From Mycolicibacterium neoaurum ATCC 25795 (GTDB lineage: Bacteria > Actinomycetota > Actinomycetes > Mycobacteriales > Mycobacteriaceae): 64,000 nt of DNA. The stretch lies in assembly GCF_000691525.1 (NCBI RefSeq), contig NZ_JMDW01000019.1, forward strand, positions 1 to 64,000. The letters run 5' to 3'. Made by a program: the position numbers and the translations under genes. Shown here piece after piece: positions 24,066 to 32,325 of the stretch (positions are counted from its first letter, which is position 1; each line of letters begins with the position of its first letter). Below the pieces are notes generated by a model, which was not told the DNA's origin, made no database searches, and saw only the letters and a program-made list of their open reading frames with translations.

Positions 24066-24974
24066 TCAGGGCGCTCGTCCCTCGCTCCCATCGTCGCCTT
24101 CGCCGGCCAGCGCGAACAGCCCCGCAGCGGTCTGCTCCACGAGACCGTCGGTCAGCAGCGAATCCAGCGCCCGGTCACGCTGGGCGGTATCGGTGAGCCA
24201 CACGACGTCGAGCTGGGCGCGGGTCACCGGTGTGGTGCTGGCGCGCAGTACGTCGAGCAATTTGCCGCGTACCTGCCGATCGGTCCCGGCGTAGGCCTGC
24301 GCCCGCCGGGCCGGTGTCGTCGCCGCCGGGTGACCGGCCGAGCGCCATCGACACGCGCTCAGCGGGCAGATCCCACAGCGGGGGTTGCGTGCCGTGCACA
24401 CGATCGCCCCGAGTTCCATCAGTGCGGCCGAGAAGCGCGGAGCGGCAGGATCTTCGGGGAGTAGGGCGGCCACTTCGGCGAGGTCGCCCGCGCGGGCTGG
24501 GGTCTCGGCGACGCCGTGTACCACCCTGGCCACCACCCGGCGCACGTTGGTGTCGACCACCGGAACCCGTTGCCGGTAGGCGAAGCAGGCGATGGCCCGC
24601 GCGGTGTAGGCGCCGACGCCGGGCAGGCCGAGCAGCGTCTCGACATCGGCGGGCACCACGTCACCGTGTTCGGCCGCGACGACCGCCGCGCACTCGTGTA
24701 ACCGCTTGGCTCGGCGCGGATAGCCCAGCTTGCCCCACGCGCGCAGCACATCGGCGGCGGACGCGGCCGCGGTGGCCGATGGTGTCGGCCACCGCGCAAT
24801 CCAGTCCAGCCAGATCGGTTCGACCCGGTTCACCGGCGTCTGCTGGAGCATGAATTCGCTGACCAGGATCTGCCAGGCGGTGACCCCCGGCCGACGCCAT
24901 GGCAGGTCACGCTCGGCGGCGTCGAACCACGCCAGAAGCTCGCCGGGGTCGATGCCGTATTCGGTCTGGGGCAT
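24066..24974 (-). CDS. mutY: A/G-specific adenine DNA glycosylase
   Basis: A 302-residue base-excision repair enzyme removing A opposite 8-oxoG. The helix-hairpin-helix LLGLPGVGAYTARAIACF is followed by catalytic-Asp VPVVDTNVRRVVARV; the [4Fe-4S] motif CTARNPRCGICPLSACRW has the C-x6-C-x2-C-x5-C spacing. The C-terminus is shorter than in E. coli and the NUDIX-like domain appears truncated or divergent, as in other mycobacteria. The ATG at 24974 is only 10 bases from the divergent canB ATG, so the promoters must overlap coding DNA. Confidence 0.95.
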   Translation of the reverse strand: MPQTEYGIDPGELLAWFDAAERDLPWRRPGVTAWQILVSEFMLQQTPVNRVEPIWLDWIARWPTPSATAAASAADVLRAWGKLGYPRRAKRLHECAAVVAAEHGDVVPADVETLLGLPGVGAYTARAIACFAYRQRVPVVDTNVRRVVARVVHGVAETPARAGDLAEVAALLPEDPAAPRFSAALMELGAIVCTARNPRCGICPLSACRWRSAGHPAATTPARRAQAYAGTDRQVRGKLLDVLRASTTPVTRAQLDVVWLTDTAQRDRALDSLLTDGLVEQTAAGLFALAGEGDDGSEGRAP

Positions 24975-24977
24975 ACT
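24972..24977 (+). promoter_or_regulatory. -10 element for canB, probably leaderless
   Basis: CATACT ends 7 bases before the canB ATG at 24985 and covers the first codon of divergent mutY. The spacing suits a leaderless canB transcript. Weak on its own, as it rests on one hexamer. Confidence 0.4.
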
Positions 24978-24984
24978 TCTGCTC

Positions 24985-25605
24985 ATGCCGAACTCGAATC
25001 CGATCTCCGCGTGGAAGGCACTCAAGGAGGGTAACGAGCGCTTCGTCGCGGGTCGGCCCGAGCATCCCAGTCAAGGGATCGAGGATCGGGCGCGTCTGAC
25101 CGAGGCTCAGACGCCCACCGCGGTGCTGTTCGGGTGCGGTGACAGTCGCGTCGCCGCCGAGCTGATCTTCGATCAGGGCCTCGGCGACATGTTCGTGGTG
25201 CGCACCGCGGGCCACGTCATCGACACCGCGGTACTGGGCTCGATCGAGTACGCCGTCGCGGTGCTCAACGTGCCGCTGATCGCGGTGCTCGGCCACGACA
25301 GCTGCGGTGCGGTGAAGGCCACCCTCAACGCCCTGGACGCCGGGGAGATCCCGGGTGGCTACATCCGTGACATCGTCGAACGCGTGATGCCCTCGATCCT
25401 GGCGGGCCGTCGGGACGGTCTGGGCCGGGTCGACGAGTTCGAGGCGCGCCACGTGGAGGAGACCGCCGCGCAGTTGCTGGCCCGCTCCACCGTGATCGCC
25501 GATCGGGTGCGCTCGGGCGACCTGGCCATCGTCGGTCTGACCTATCACCTCTCCGACGGCCGAGTGCAGCTGCGCAACCACCTCGGAGACATCGGCGAGG
25601 AGTGA
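24985..25605 (+). CDS. canB: Beta-class carbonic anhydrase
   Basis: A 206-residue zinc enzyme interconverting CO2 and bicarbonate. The zinc and catalytic residues are visible in GCGDSRVAAE (Cys, and the Asp-Arg dyad) and GHDSCGAV (His and Cys). The rest (GDMFVVRTAGHVIDTAVLGSIEYAVAVLNVPLIAVLG) is strongly beta-class. It matches M. tuberculosis Rv3588c in position beside mutY. The second residue of the zinc motif is Gly rather than the Ala I recall in that protein. Confidence 0.96.
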   Translation: MPNSNPISAWKALKEGNERFVAGRPEHPSQGIEDRARLTEAQTPTAVLFGCGDSRVAAELIFDQGLGDMFVVRTAGHVIDTAVLGSIEYAVAVLNVPLIAVLGHDSCGAVKATLNALDAGEIPGGYIRDIVERVMPSILAGRRDGLGRVDEFEARHVEETAAQLLARSTVIADRVRSGDLAIVGLTYHLSDGRVQLRNHLGDIGEE

Positions 25606-25717
25606 GCGGGCCGCTCGGCGCGGGCCCGGTTGTCACGAAACGATCTTTGTAAGGTCACAGGAGACACGCCGATCCGCCTCGGCCAACCTGACCTGACCCC
25701 GGCTTACCGTTGAGGTC

Positions 25718-26515
25718 GTGCTAGACACCGAACCGCACCGCCCGCTGCCACCGGAGATCTACCGGCGCCGCAGAGCGCTGGCAATAGGGGTTGCGGTCGT
25801 CGTCATCGCGATCGTCGCCGGCATCATCGCGATCGTCGCGTCCAACAGCACCAGCACCGAGCCGACCGCCGCCGAGCAGTCGGCCGAGCAGGCTGCCCCC
25901 GCGGCGCCGACCCCGTTGCCGGGGGAGGAGCCGGGCGTCAAGACCCCGGTCGTCCCGCCGGCCCAGGCGGCACCGCCCCCGACGCCGACGCCGACCACCG
26001 CGGTCGTGCCGCCGCCGGTGCTGCAGGCCGGTGAGGACTGCCCGGACTCGACCCTTGCGGTCAAGGGCATCACCAGCGCGCCCAACTACGTCATGGGCGA
26101 CCAGCCGAAGTTCACCATGGTGGTCACCAATATCGGTCTGGTCGCCTGCAAGCGCGATGTCGGTGCCGCCGTCCTGGCCGCCTACGTGTATTCATTGGAC
26201 AACAAGCGGTTGTGGTCCAACCTGGACTGCGCGCCGTCCAACGAGACGTTGGTCAAGGAGTTCGCCCCCGGTGAGCAGGTCACCACCGAGGTCACCTGGA
26301 CCGGAATGGGCTCGGCGCCGAACTGCCCGCTGCCGCGCGAACCGATCGGACCCGGGACCTACAACCTGGTGGTGCAGCTGGGCAATCTGCGCTCGGCGAC
26401 GGTGCCGTTCATCCTCGCCGAGGCCGCGCCGCCGGGAGCTCCCGCTCCTCCTGCCGATGCTCCTCCTGCCGATGCGCCGCCGCACGACGGCACCGGCCAG
26501 CCCCCGGGCAACTGA
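25718..26515 (+). CDS. Membrane-anchored protein with proline-rich linker and MucBP/CARDB-like domain
   Basis: A 265-residue protein equivalent to Rv3587c. A short cytoplasmic N-terminus (PPEIYRRRRA) precedes one membrane helix (about 22-43), a Pro/Ala/Thr-rich linker (about 50-105: PPPTPTPTTAVVPPPV), a compact extracytoplasmic domain (about 108-235, with three Cys, beta-strand-like VMGDQPKFTMVVTNIGL) and a low-complexity tail with repeated PPADA. It starts with GTG at 25718. No enzymatic motif; function unknown. It converges with disA with one base between stops. Confidence 0.78.
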   Translation: MLDTEPHRPLPPEIYRRRRALAIGVAVVVIAIVAGIIAIVASNSTSTEPTAAEQSAEQAAPAAPTPLPGEEPGVKTPVVPPAQAAPPPTPTPTTAVVPPPVLQAGEDCPDSTLAVKGITSAPNYVMGDQPKFTMVVTNIGLVACKRDVGAAVLAAYVYSLDNKRLWSNLDCAPSNETLVKEFAPGEQVTTEVTWTGMGSAPNCPLPREPIGPGTYNLVVQLGNLRSATVPFILAEAAPPGAPAPPADAPPADAPPHDGTGQPPGN

Positions 26516-26516
26516 G

Positions 26517-27629
26517 TCAGCTCAGCTGGTCGGCGATCGTCGACTCGGCCAGCTGGGACAGGCCCTCACGGATGTGGCGAGCCCACATCGAACCGATACC
26601 GTCCACCGACTGCAGATCGGTGGCGCTGGCGGCCAGCACGCCCTGCAGTGATCCGAACGAGCGCACCAGCAGGTCGACGTGGGCGAACTGCAGGCGCGGT
26701 ATGCCGGCCATCGCCCGGTAGCCGCGTGAGCTCATCGCCGAGTCTTGGGCTTCCAATGTGGTCGGGTACCCGAAAACCCTTGCCAGCGCCGTGAAGTCGA
26801 GCAGTTCGTTGTCCGACAGTGCGTCGAGTTCCTCCAGCGTCGCGCTCACCTGCGCCGCGCTCGGCGGGTCCGGATTGGCGTGATAGTCGCGCACGATGAG
26901 CTCGCGGGCGGTGTCGTTGTCGCCGACGAGCTCCTCCAGTTGCAGCTTGAGCTGGCGGCCGTCGGTACCGAGTTCGACGACATCGGCGTCGATCTCCAGG
27001 CTGATCCGGCGCACCATCTCCAGGCGTTGGGCCACCGTCATGACATCGCGCAGCGTCACGAAATCCTCGATCTCGGCGGTGGAGAGCTGCCGGTTGACCT
27101 CGTCGAGGCGGGACTTGTATCGCTCCAGGGTGGCGACGGTCTGATTGGCCCGCGAGAGGATGGTCGGGGTGTCGGGCACGACGTGCCGCTCACCGGCCGC
27201 GTACACCGTCACGATGCTCATCGAGTGGCTCACCGAGATGACCGGGAATCCGGTCTGCACGGCGGTGCGCTCGGCCGACCGGTGCCGGGTGCCCGACTCG
27301 TCGGTCGGGATGGAGGCGTCCGGGACGAGCTGGACGTTGGCACGCAGGATGCGGCTTCCGTCGGTGGACAGCACCACCGCGCCGTCCATCTTCGACAGCT
27401 CGCGCAATCTGGTCGGTGCATACAGCACGTCGAGGGAGAACCCGCCGTCGCAGATGGCCTCGACGCTGTCGTCGTAGCCGAGCACGATCAGCGCGCCCGT
27501 GCGGCCCCGCAGGATGCGTTCCAGACCGTCGCGCAGCGCGGTACCCGGTGCCAACCGACCCAGTGTCTCGCGCATGGTCGGACGGGCCAGATGCACCACG
27601 TTGCGGTTGCCCCTGGATGTCACCGCCAT
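26517..27629 (-). CDS. disA: Diadenylate cyclase DisA
   Basis: A 370-residue octameric enzyme that makes c-di-AMP from two ATP and scans DNA. The DAC domain carries the DGA motif at 82-84 (MDGAVVLS) and the RHR motif at 115-117 (GTRHRSAERTA). A helical spine (LERYKSRLDEVNRQL) leads to a C-terminal helix-hairpin-helix domain (LQSVDGIGSMWARHIREGL) for branched DNA. It overlaps radA by 10 bases, so the two are co-transcribed; RadA is reported to inhibit DisA in mycobacteria. Confidence 0.97.
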   Translation of the reverse strand: MAVTSRGNRNVVHLARPTMRETLGRLAPGTALRDGLERILRGRTGALIVLGYDDSVEAICDGGFSLDVLYAPTRLRELSKMDGAVVLSTDGSRILRANVQLVPDASIPTDESGTRHRSAERTAVQTGFPVISVSHSMSIVTVYAAGERHVVPDTPTILSRANQTVATLERYKSRLDEVNRQLSTAEIEDFVTLRDVMTVAQRLEMVRRISLEIDADVVELGTDGRQLKLQLEELVGDNDTARELIVRDYHANPDPPSAAQVSATLEELDALSDNELLDFTALARVFGYPTTLEAQDSAMSSRGYRAMAGIPRLQFAHVDLLVRSFGSLQGVLAASATDLQSVDGIGSMWARHIREGLSQLAESTIADQLS

Positions 27630-29032
27630 CGCTCCTCCTTGGATCGGGGGCCATTGTGGTCGATCGAGCGCAACCGCCGCAATGCCGTCCCGATGTCGTC
27701 GGCGACGGTCAACGTCAGACCGGCGGGCACGTCCTTGACCCCCGGCGGCACGACGGCGTGGGTGAAGCCGAGCCGGGCGGCTTCGGCGAGCCTGCGGTCC
27801 ATCCCGGTCACCCGGCGCAGGTCTCCGGCCAGTCCGACCTCGCCGATGGCGATCGCGGTGGCAGGCATCGCGATATCGGTATAGGCCGATGCGATGGCCA
27901 TGGCCACCGCCAGATCCGAGGACGGGTCGGTCAGTCGCATGCCGCCGACGGTGGACACGTAGATATCGTGCTGGCCAAGCGGCAGCTTCGAGCGTTTCTC
28001 CAGTACGGCGGTGATCATGGCGGCGCGGGCGGAGTCGATACCGCTGACCGCGCGCCGCGGACTGCCGGTCTTCTCGGCGCCGATGAGCGCCTGCACCTCA
28101 CCGATCAGTGGCCGCTTACCGTCCAGGGTGACCGTCACCGCGGTGCCCGACACCGGCGCCGGACGCTGGTCGCGGAACAACCCGGACGGGTCGGCCACGC
28201 ATTCGATCCCGTTGTCGTGCATCAGGAAACAGCCGACCTCATCGGCCGCGCCGAACCGGTTCTTCACCCCGCGCACCATCCGCAGCGCGGAGCTGCGGTC
28301 ACCTTCGAAGTGCAGCACCACATCGACGAGATGTTCCAGTGAACGGGGGCCCGCGATGGCACCCTCCTTGGTGACGTGACCGACCAGAAGCAGCGCGACA
28401 CCGTCGGGTCCCGCCGATTTGGCGTACGAGGTGAGCGCGGTCGTCACGGCACGGACCTGGGTGACCCCACCGGTGACACCGTCGGACTCGGCACTCGACA
28501 TCGTCTGTACCGAGTCGACCACGACGAGGGTGGGCCGCACCTGCTCGATATGACCGAGCGCGGTCTGCAGATCGGACTCGGCGGCCAGGTACATCTGGTC
28601 GTGGGTGCAGCCGGTGCGCTCGGCACGCAGCCGGATCTGCCCGGCCGATTCCTCGCCGGACAGGTACAACGCGCGCCTGCCGCTGCGGGCCCAGCGATGG
28701 GCGACCTCCAGCAGCAGCGTGGACTTCCCGATCCCTGGATCGCCGGCGAGCAGGGATACCGACCCGGGCACCAGACCGCCGCCGAGGACGCGATCCAGCT
28801 CGTCGACCCCGGTGGGCAGGTGCCTGGTGACACCGGGATCGATCGAGGTGATGGGCACGGCGGGCGAGGACGGTGCGACGGCGCGGCGGGCGGCGCCGCC
28901 GCTCACCGCACTCAGTGCGACGACCTCGTCGACCGTTCCCCAGGTGCCGCAATCAGAGCAGCGCCCCACCCACTTGGGCGTGACGTGATGACACTCCGAA
29001 CACCGGTATTGCGAACGTACTTTCGAAGCCAC
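27620..29032 (-). CDS. radA: DNA repair/branch-migration protein RadA
   Basis: A 470-residue protein. An N-terminal C4 zinc finger (Cys11, Cys14, Cys25, Cys28) is followed by a RecA-like ATPase with Walker A GDPGIGKST at about 97-105, the RadA-specific motif VKNRFGAADEVGCF, and a C-terminal Lon-protease-like domain (VSTVGGMRLTDPSSDLAVAMAI). It processes recombination intermediates. ATG at 29032. Downstream disA overlaps its end; lpqE lies upstream on the same strand with a 39-base gap. Confidence 0.97.
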   Translation of the reverse strand: MASKVRSQYRCSECHHVTPKWVGRCSDCGTWGTVDEVVALSAVSGGAARRAVAPSSPAVPITSIDPGVTRHLPTGVDELDRVLGGGLVPGSVSLLAGDPGIGKSTLLLEVAHRWARSGRRALYLSGEESAGQIRLRAERTGCTHDQMYLAAESDLQTALGHIEQVRPTLVVVDSVQTMSSAESDGVTGGVTQVRAVTTALTSYAKSAGPDGVALLLVGHVTKEGAIAGPRSLEHLVDVVLHFEGDRSSALRMVRGVKNRFGAADEVGCFLMHDNGIECVADPSGLFRDQRPAPVSGTAVTVTLDGKRPLIGEVQALIGAEKTGSPRRAVSGIDSARAAMITAVLEKRSKLPLGQHDIYVSTVGGMRLTDPSSDLAVAMAIASAYTDIAMPATAIAIGEVGLAGDLRRVTGMDRRLAEAARLGFTHAVVPPGVKDVPAGLTLTVADDIGTALRRLRSIDHNGPRSKEERWR

Positions 29033-29071
29033 GTGACGACGGTAGCCGTCACCGGTGACAGAACGTCAGAT

Positions 29072-29662
29072 TCAGTGGCCCTCGCCGTGTCCGCTGATCG
29101 GTCCCATGCCTTCGTTGGGCTCGCCGTCGCGGCGGGGCACCTCACCGGCGGAGATGGGCACCGCGAACGTGGTGGCGCCGGCCTTCTCGAAGTTGAAGGT
29201 GAAGTCGTAGGTCAGTCCGTTGGAGATCGGCTCGGTCAAGGTGACCTCGGCCTGTGTCTCGTCGGCGCGTTCCACCATGGCCAGTTCCATCGGATCGTCG
29301 GGCTTGCCCGCCACGAGGATTCCACCGGCCGGGACCGTGGTCGGCCCGCTGAGGGTGACGGTGCCGATATCGGAGGTGATGGACACCAGCTTGTCGGTGA
29401 CATCGCTGGAGTTGTTGGCGGCGGCGAAGAGCAGCTCGACAGGGGTGCCCGGGCGGACGTAGTCGGTGGTCTGTGGCGCGCGCAGGAACACGTTGCGCAG
29501 CGCGATCGTGCCGACGTTGTGCACCGTGCCGTTGACGGCGGGTTGCTGGTTCGCGCTCTGCGAGATCTGGCCCGCACTGCAGCCGGTGAGCGCCAGGCCG
29601 GCGATCAGGGCGCCGGCGGCCAGGCGGGACGCACGCATGTTGGAGCGGTTCACTGCGACCAC
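29072..29662 (-). CDS. lpqE: Lipoprotein LpqE
   Basis: A 196-residue lipoprotein with lipobox LTGC at about residues 25-28 after a basic N-terminus (NRSNMRASRLAAGALIAGLA). The mature protein is beta-rich (VNGTVHNVGTIALRNVFL; PVELLFAAANNSSDVTDKLVSI) and resembles a copper-chaperone-like/DUF461 fold found in LpqE. Copper-binding Met/His motifs are sparse, though the C-terminus ends GMGPISGHGEGH. The GTG start at 29662 lies 5 bases after AGGAGG; an in-frame ATG eight codons later is possible. Divergent from carD. Confidence 0.82.
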   Translation of the reverse strand: MVAVNRSNMRASRLAAGALIAGLALTGCSAGQISQSANQQPAVNGTVHNVGTIALRNVFLRAPQTTDYVRPGTPVELLFAAANNSSDVTDKLVSITSDIGTVTLSGPTTVPAGGILVAGKPDDPMELAMVERADETQAEVTLTEPISNGLTYDFTFNFEKAGATTFAVPISAGEVPRRDGEPNEGMGPISGHGEGH

Positions 29663-29866
29663 TTGAGCCTCCTGCTAACCGGACGGATTCGACTATGCAC
29701 TGTAGTAGGTCGCGATTCGCCGCGGTAGCCGAGGGCTTCCGATGGCGTCCGCGGCGCACCTGGACAGCAGTCCAACTGCATGTATCCCGCGCTGTGTCAA
29801 CCCCTAGTATTCGGCTGCGGTGCCCCTGACCTGCATTGTTGATCCGCGCCCCGGCTGGGCCCGTGA

Positions 29867-29872
29867 TAAGAT
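29867..29872 (+). promoter_or_regulatory. carD promoter -10
   Basis: TAAGAT within GTGATAAGATCGACTGG lies 26 bases before the carD ATG, with a GAAAGGGG ribosome-binding region between. A TTGATC about 22 bases upstream is too far for an ideal -35. The lpqE-carD divergent gap (29663-29898) holds nothing else recognised. Confidence 0.5.
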
Positions 29873-29898
29873 CGACTGGTGAAAGGGGCTCGAAACTG

Positions 29899-30387
29899 AT
29901 GATTTTCAAGGTCGGAGACACCGTCGTCTATCCACACCACGGTGCTGCGTTGATCGAGGCTATCGAAACCCGCACCATCAAGGGTGAGCAGAAGGAATAC
30001 CTCGTCCTCAAGGTTTCGCAGGGGGATCTGACGGTTCGCGTTCCGGCGGACAACGCCGAGTACGTAGGGGTTCGTGACGTCGTCGGCCAGGAAGGCCTCG
30101 ACAAGGTTTTCCAGGTGCTGCGCGCGCCGCACACCGAGGAGCCGACCAACTGGTCGCGCCGGTACAAGGCAAATCTGGAGAAGCTGGCTTCCGGTGACGT
30201 GAACAAGGTCGCCGAGGTGGTTCGCGACCTGTGGCGTCGTGACCAGGAGCGCGGTCTGTCCGCTGGTGAGAAGCGCATGCTGGCCAAGGCCCGCCAGATT
30301 CTGGTCGGTGAATTGGCGCTGGCCGAGAACACCGATGACGAGAAGGCCACCATCATTCTCGACGAGGCGTTGGCCGCCGCGTCCTGA
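29899..30387 (+). CDS. carD: RNA polymerase-binding transcription regulator CarD
   Basis: A 162-residue essential regulator that stabilises open promoter complexes, notably for rRNA. The N-terminal RNAP-interaction domain (MIFKVGDTVVYPHHGAALIE; Arg25 and Arg47 positions conserved) contacts RpoB; the C-terminal domain has Trp85 (EEPTNWSRRYKAN), which wedges at the -10 upstream fork, and a basic helix set. Length equals that of the M. tuberculosis protein. The ispF start follows after only 2 bases. Confidence 0.98.
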   Translation: MIFKVGDTVVYPHHGAALIEAIETRTIKGEQKEYLVLKVSQGDLTVRVPADNAEYVGVRDVVGQEGLDKVFQVLRAPHTEEPTNWSRRYKANLEKLASGDVNKVAEVVRDLWRRDQERGLSAGEKRMLAKARQILVGELALAENTDDEKATIILDEALAAAS

Positions 30388-30389
30388 AT

Positions 30390-30860
30390 GTGACGGATCT
30401 GCGCGTCGGTCTCGGTACCGACGTTCATCCCATCGAGGCGGGGCGACCCTGTTGGTTGCTGTGCCTGATGTTCACCGAAGCGGACGGCTGCGCGGGCCAT
30501 TCCGATGGGGATGTCGCCGCGCACGCGCTGTGCGATGCGCTGCTCAGTGCCGCCGGCCTCGGTGATCTCGGTGCCGTCTTCGGTACCGATCAACCCCAGT
30601 GGCACGGCGTCAGCGGCGCCGACATGCTGCGCCACGTCCGGGAGCTCCTCGCTGCCGAGGGTTTCCGGGTGTCCAATGCCGCCGTTCAGGTCATCGGCAA
30701 CCGGCCCAAGGTCGGTCCGCGCCGGGTCGAGGCGCAGGGGGTGCTGTCCGATCTGATCGGGGCCCCGGTATCGGTGTCGGCGACCACCACCGACGGGCTC
30801 GGGCTCACCGGCCGCGGCGAGGGCCTGGCGGCCGTCGCCACGGCCCTTGTGGTCAGATAG
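30390..30860 (+). CDS. ispF: 2-C-methyl-D-erythritol 2,4-cyclodiphosphate synthase
   Basis: A 156-residue zinc enzyme of the non-mevalonate isoprenoid pathway. GLGTDVHPIE carries the Asp and His metal ligands, and AGHSDGDVAAHALCDALL the third. The C-terminal ATTTDGLGLTGRGEGLAA is typical. GTG start 2 bases after carD. In M. tuberculosis ispD lies between carD and ispF; here it is absent and no remnant fits in the gap. The downstream cysS begins 55 bases later. Confidence 0.96.
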   Translation: MTDLRVGLGTDVHPIEAGRPCWLLCLMFTEADGCAGHSDGDVAAHALCDALLSAAGLGDLGAVFGTDQPQWHGVSGADMLRHVRELLAAEGFRVSNAAVQVIGNRPKVGPRRVEAQGVLSDLIGAPVSVSATTTDGLGLTGRGEGLAAVATALVVR

Positions 30861-30915
30861 CCCGCCGCAGGCCGGTAAGCTGGCCCGTCGTGAGCGAAGC
30901 GAACGGTTGGCCGGG

Positions 30916-32325
30916 ATGACTGGTCTACGGCTGTACGACACCCTTGCTGGTGCCGTTCGTGAATTCGAGCCGCTGCGTCCGGGCCATGTGTCGATCTACC
31001 TGTGCGGTGCCACAGTTCAGGGACTGCCCCATATCGGTCATGTGCGCAGCGGCGTGGCATTCGACGTGCTGCGACGGTGGCTGACCGCCAAGGGCCTCGA
31101 TGTCGCCTTCATCCGCAACGTCACCGATATCGACGACAAGATCCTCAACAAGGCCGCCGATGCCGGCCGGCCGTGGTGGGAGTGGGCGGCGACCTACGAG
31201 CGCGCGTTCACCGCGGCCTACGAGGCACTGGGGGTGCTGCCGCCCTCGGCGGAACCGCGCGCCACCGGGCACATCACCCAGATGGTCGAACTCATCGAGC
31301 GTCTCATCGACCGCGGCCACGCCTATGTCGGTGATGGCGATGTGTACTTCGACGTCGCGAGCCTGCCCGATTACGGCAAGCTCTCCGGCCACAAGGTCGA
31401 CGATGTCCACCAGGGCGAGGGTGTCGCCACCGGTAAACGGGATCAGCGTGATTTCACCCTGTGGAAGGGCGCCAAGCCGGGGGAGCCGTCCTGGCCGACC
31501 CCGTGGGGGCGCGGACGGCCGGGCTGGCACACCGAATGTGTGGCCATGTGCCAGGAGTATCTCGGGGCGCAGTTCGACATCCACGCCGGCGGGATGGATC
31601 TGGTGTTCCCGCACCACGAGAACGAGATCGCCCAGGCCGAGGCGGCCGGCGACGGGTTCGCCCGATTCTGGCTGCACAATGGCTGGGTCACCATGGGCGG
31701 CGAGAAGATGAGCAAGTCGCTCGGTAACGTGCTCGCGATTCCCGCTGTGCTGCAACGTGTTCGGGCTGCCGAACTGCGTTACTACCTGGGTAGCGCGCAC
31801 TACCGCTCGATGCTCGAGTTCTCCGAGAACGCGCTGCAGGACGCGGCCAAGGCCTATACCGGTATCGAGGATTTCCTGCACCGGGTGCGCCACCGCGTCG
31901 GCGCGATCGAACCGAGCACCTGGACCGACAGGTTCGAAGCCGCGCTCGACGATGATCTTTCGGTGCCGATCGCGCTGGCCGAGGTCCACAGCGCCCGCGC
32001 CGAGGGCAACCGTGCGCTGGACTCCGGCGATCATCAGGGCGCGATGGCCGCCGCCCGGTCGATCCGGGCGATGATGGCGATCCTGGGCTGCGATCCGCTC
32101 GACGAACGCTGGGAGACCCGCGATGAGACGTCAGCGGCGCTGGCCGCCGTCGACGTCCTGGTGCACTGGGCGCTCGCCGGGCGTGCGGAGGCTCGCGAGA
32201 AACGTGACTGGGCGGCCGCAGACGCCATCCGCGACCGGCTCAAGGAAGCCGGTATCGAGGTCACCGACACCGCAGACGGCCCGCAGTGGTCGCTGCTGGA
32301 AGGGGACACCACCCATGGCGGGTAA
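30916..32325 (+). CDS. cysS: Cysteinyl-tRNA synthetase
   Basis: A 469-residue class I synthetase. The HIGH motif is PHIGHVRSG and the KMSKS motif is EKMSKSLGN; zinc-site residues include the early Cys in YLCGATVQG, the Cys in HTECVAMC and FPHHENEIAQAE. The ATG at 30916 (MTGLRLYDTLAG) is selected because upstream in-frame residues are not family-like. It overlaps rlmB by 11 bases, as in M. tuberculosis Rv3580c-Rv3579c. Confidence 0.97.
   Translation: MTGLRLYDTLAGAVREFEPLRPGHVSIYLCGATVQGLPHIGHVRSGVAFDVLRRWLTAKGLDVAFIRNVTDIDDKILNKAADAGRPWWEWAATYERAFTAAYEALGVLPPSAEPRATGHITQMVELIERLIDRGHAYVGDGDVYFDVASLPDYGKLSGHKVDDVHQGEGVATGKRDQRDFTLWKGAKPGEPSWPTPWGRGRPGWHTECVAMCQEYLGAQFDIHAGGMDLVFPHHENEIAQAEAAGDGFARFWLHNGWVTMGGEKMSKSLGNVLAIPAVLQRVRAAELRYYLGSAHYRSMLEFSENALQDAAKAYTGIEDFLHRVRHRVGAIEPSTWTDRFEAALDDDLSVPIALAEVHSARAEGNRALDSGDHQGAMAAARSIRAMMAILGCDPLDERWETRDETSAALAAVDVLVHWALAGRAEAREKRDWAAADAIRDRLKEAGIEVTDTADGPQWSLLEGDTTHGG

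Noticed and set aside
25608..25629. CGGGCC/GGCCCG hairpin after canB as a terminator
   Set aside because: Only a 6-bp stem with a 10-base GC-rich loop and no T run; too weak to annotate.
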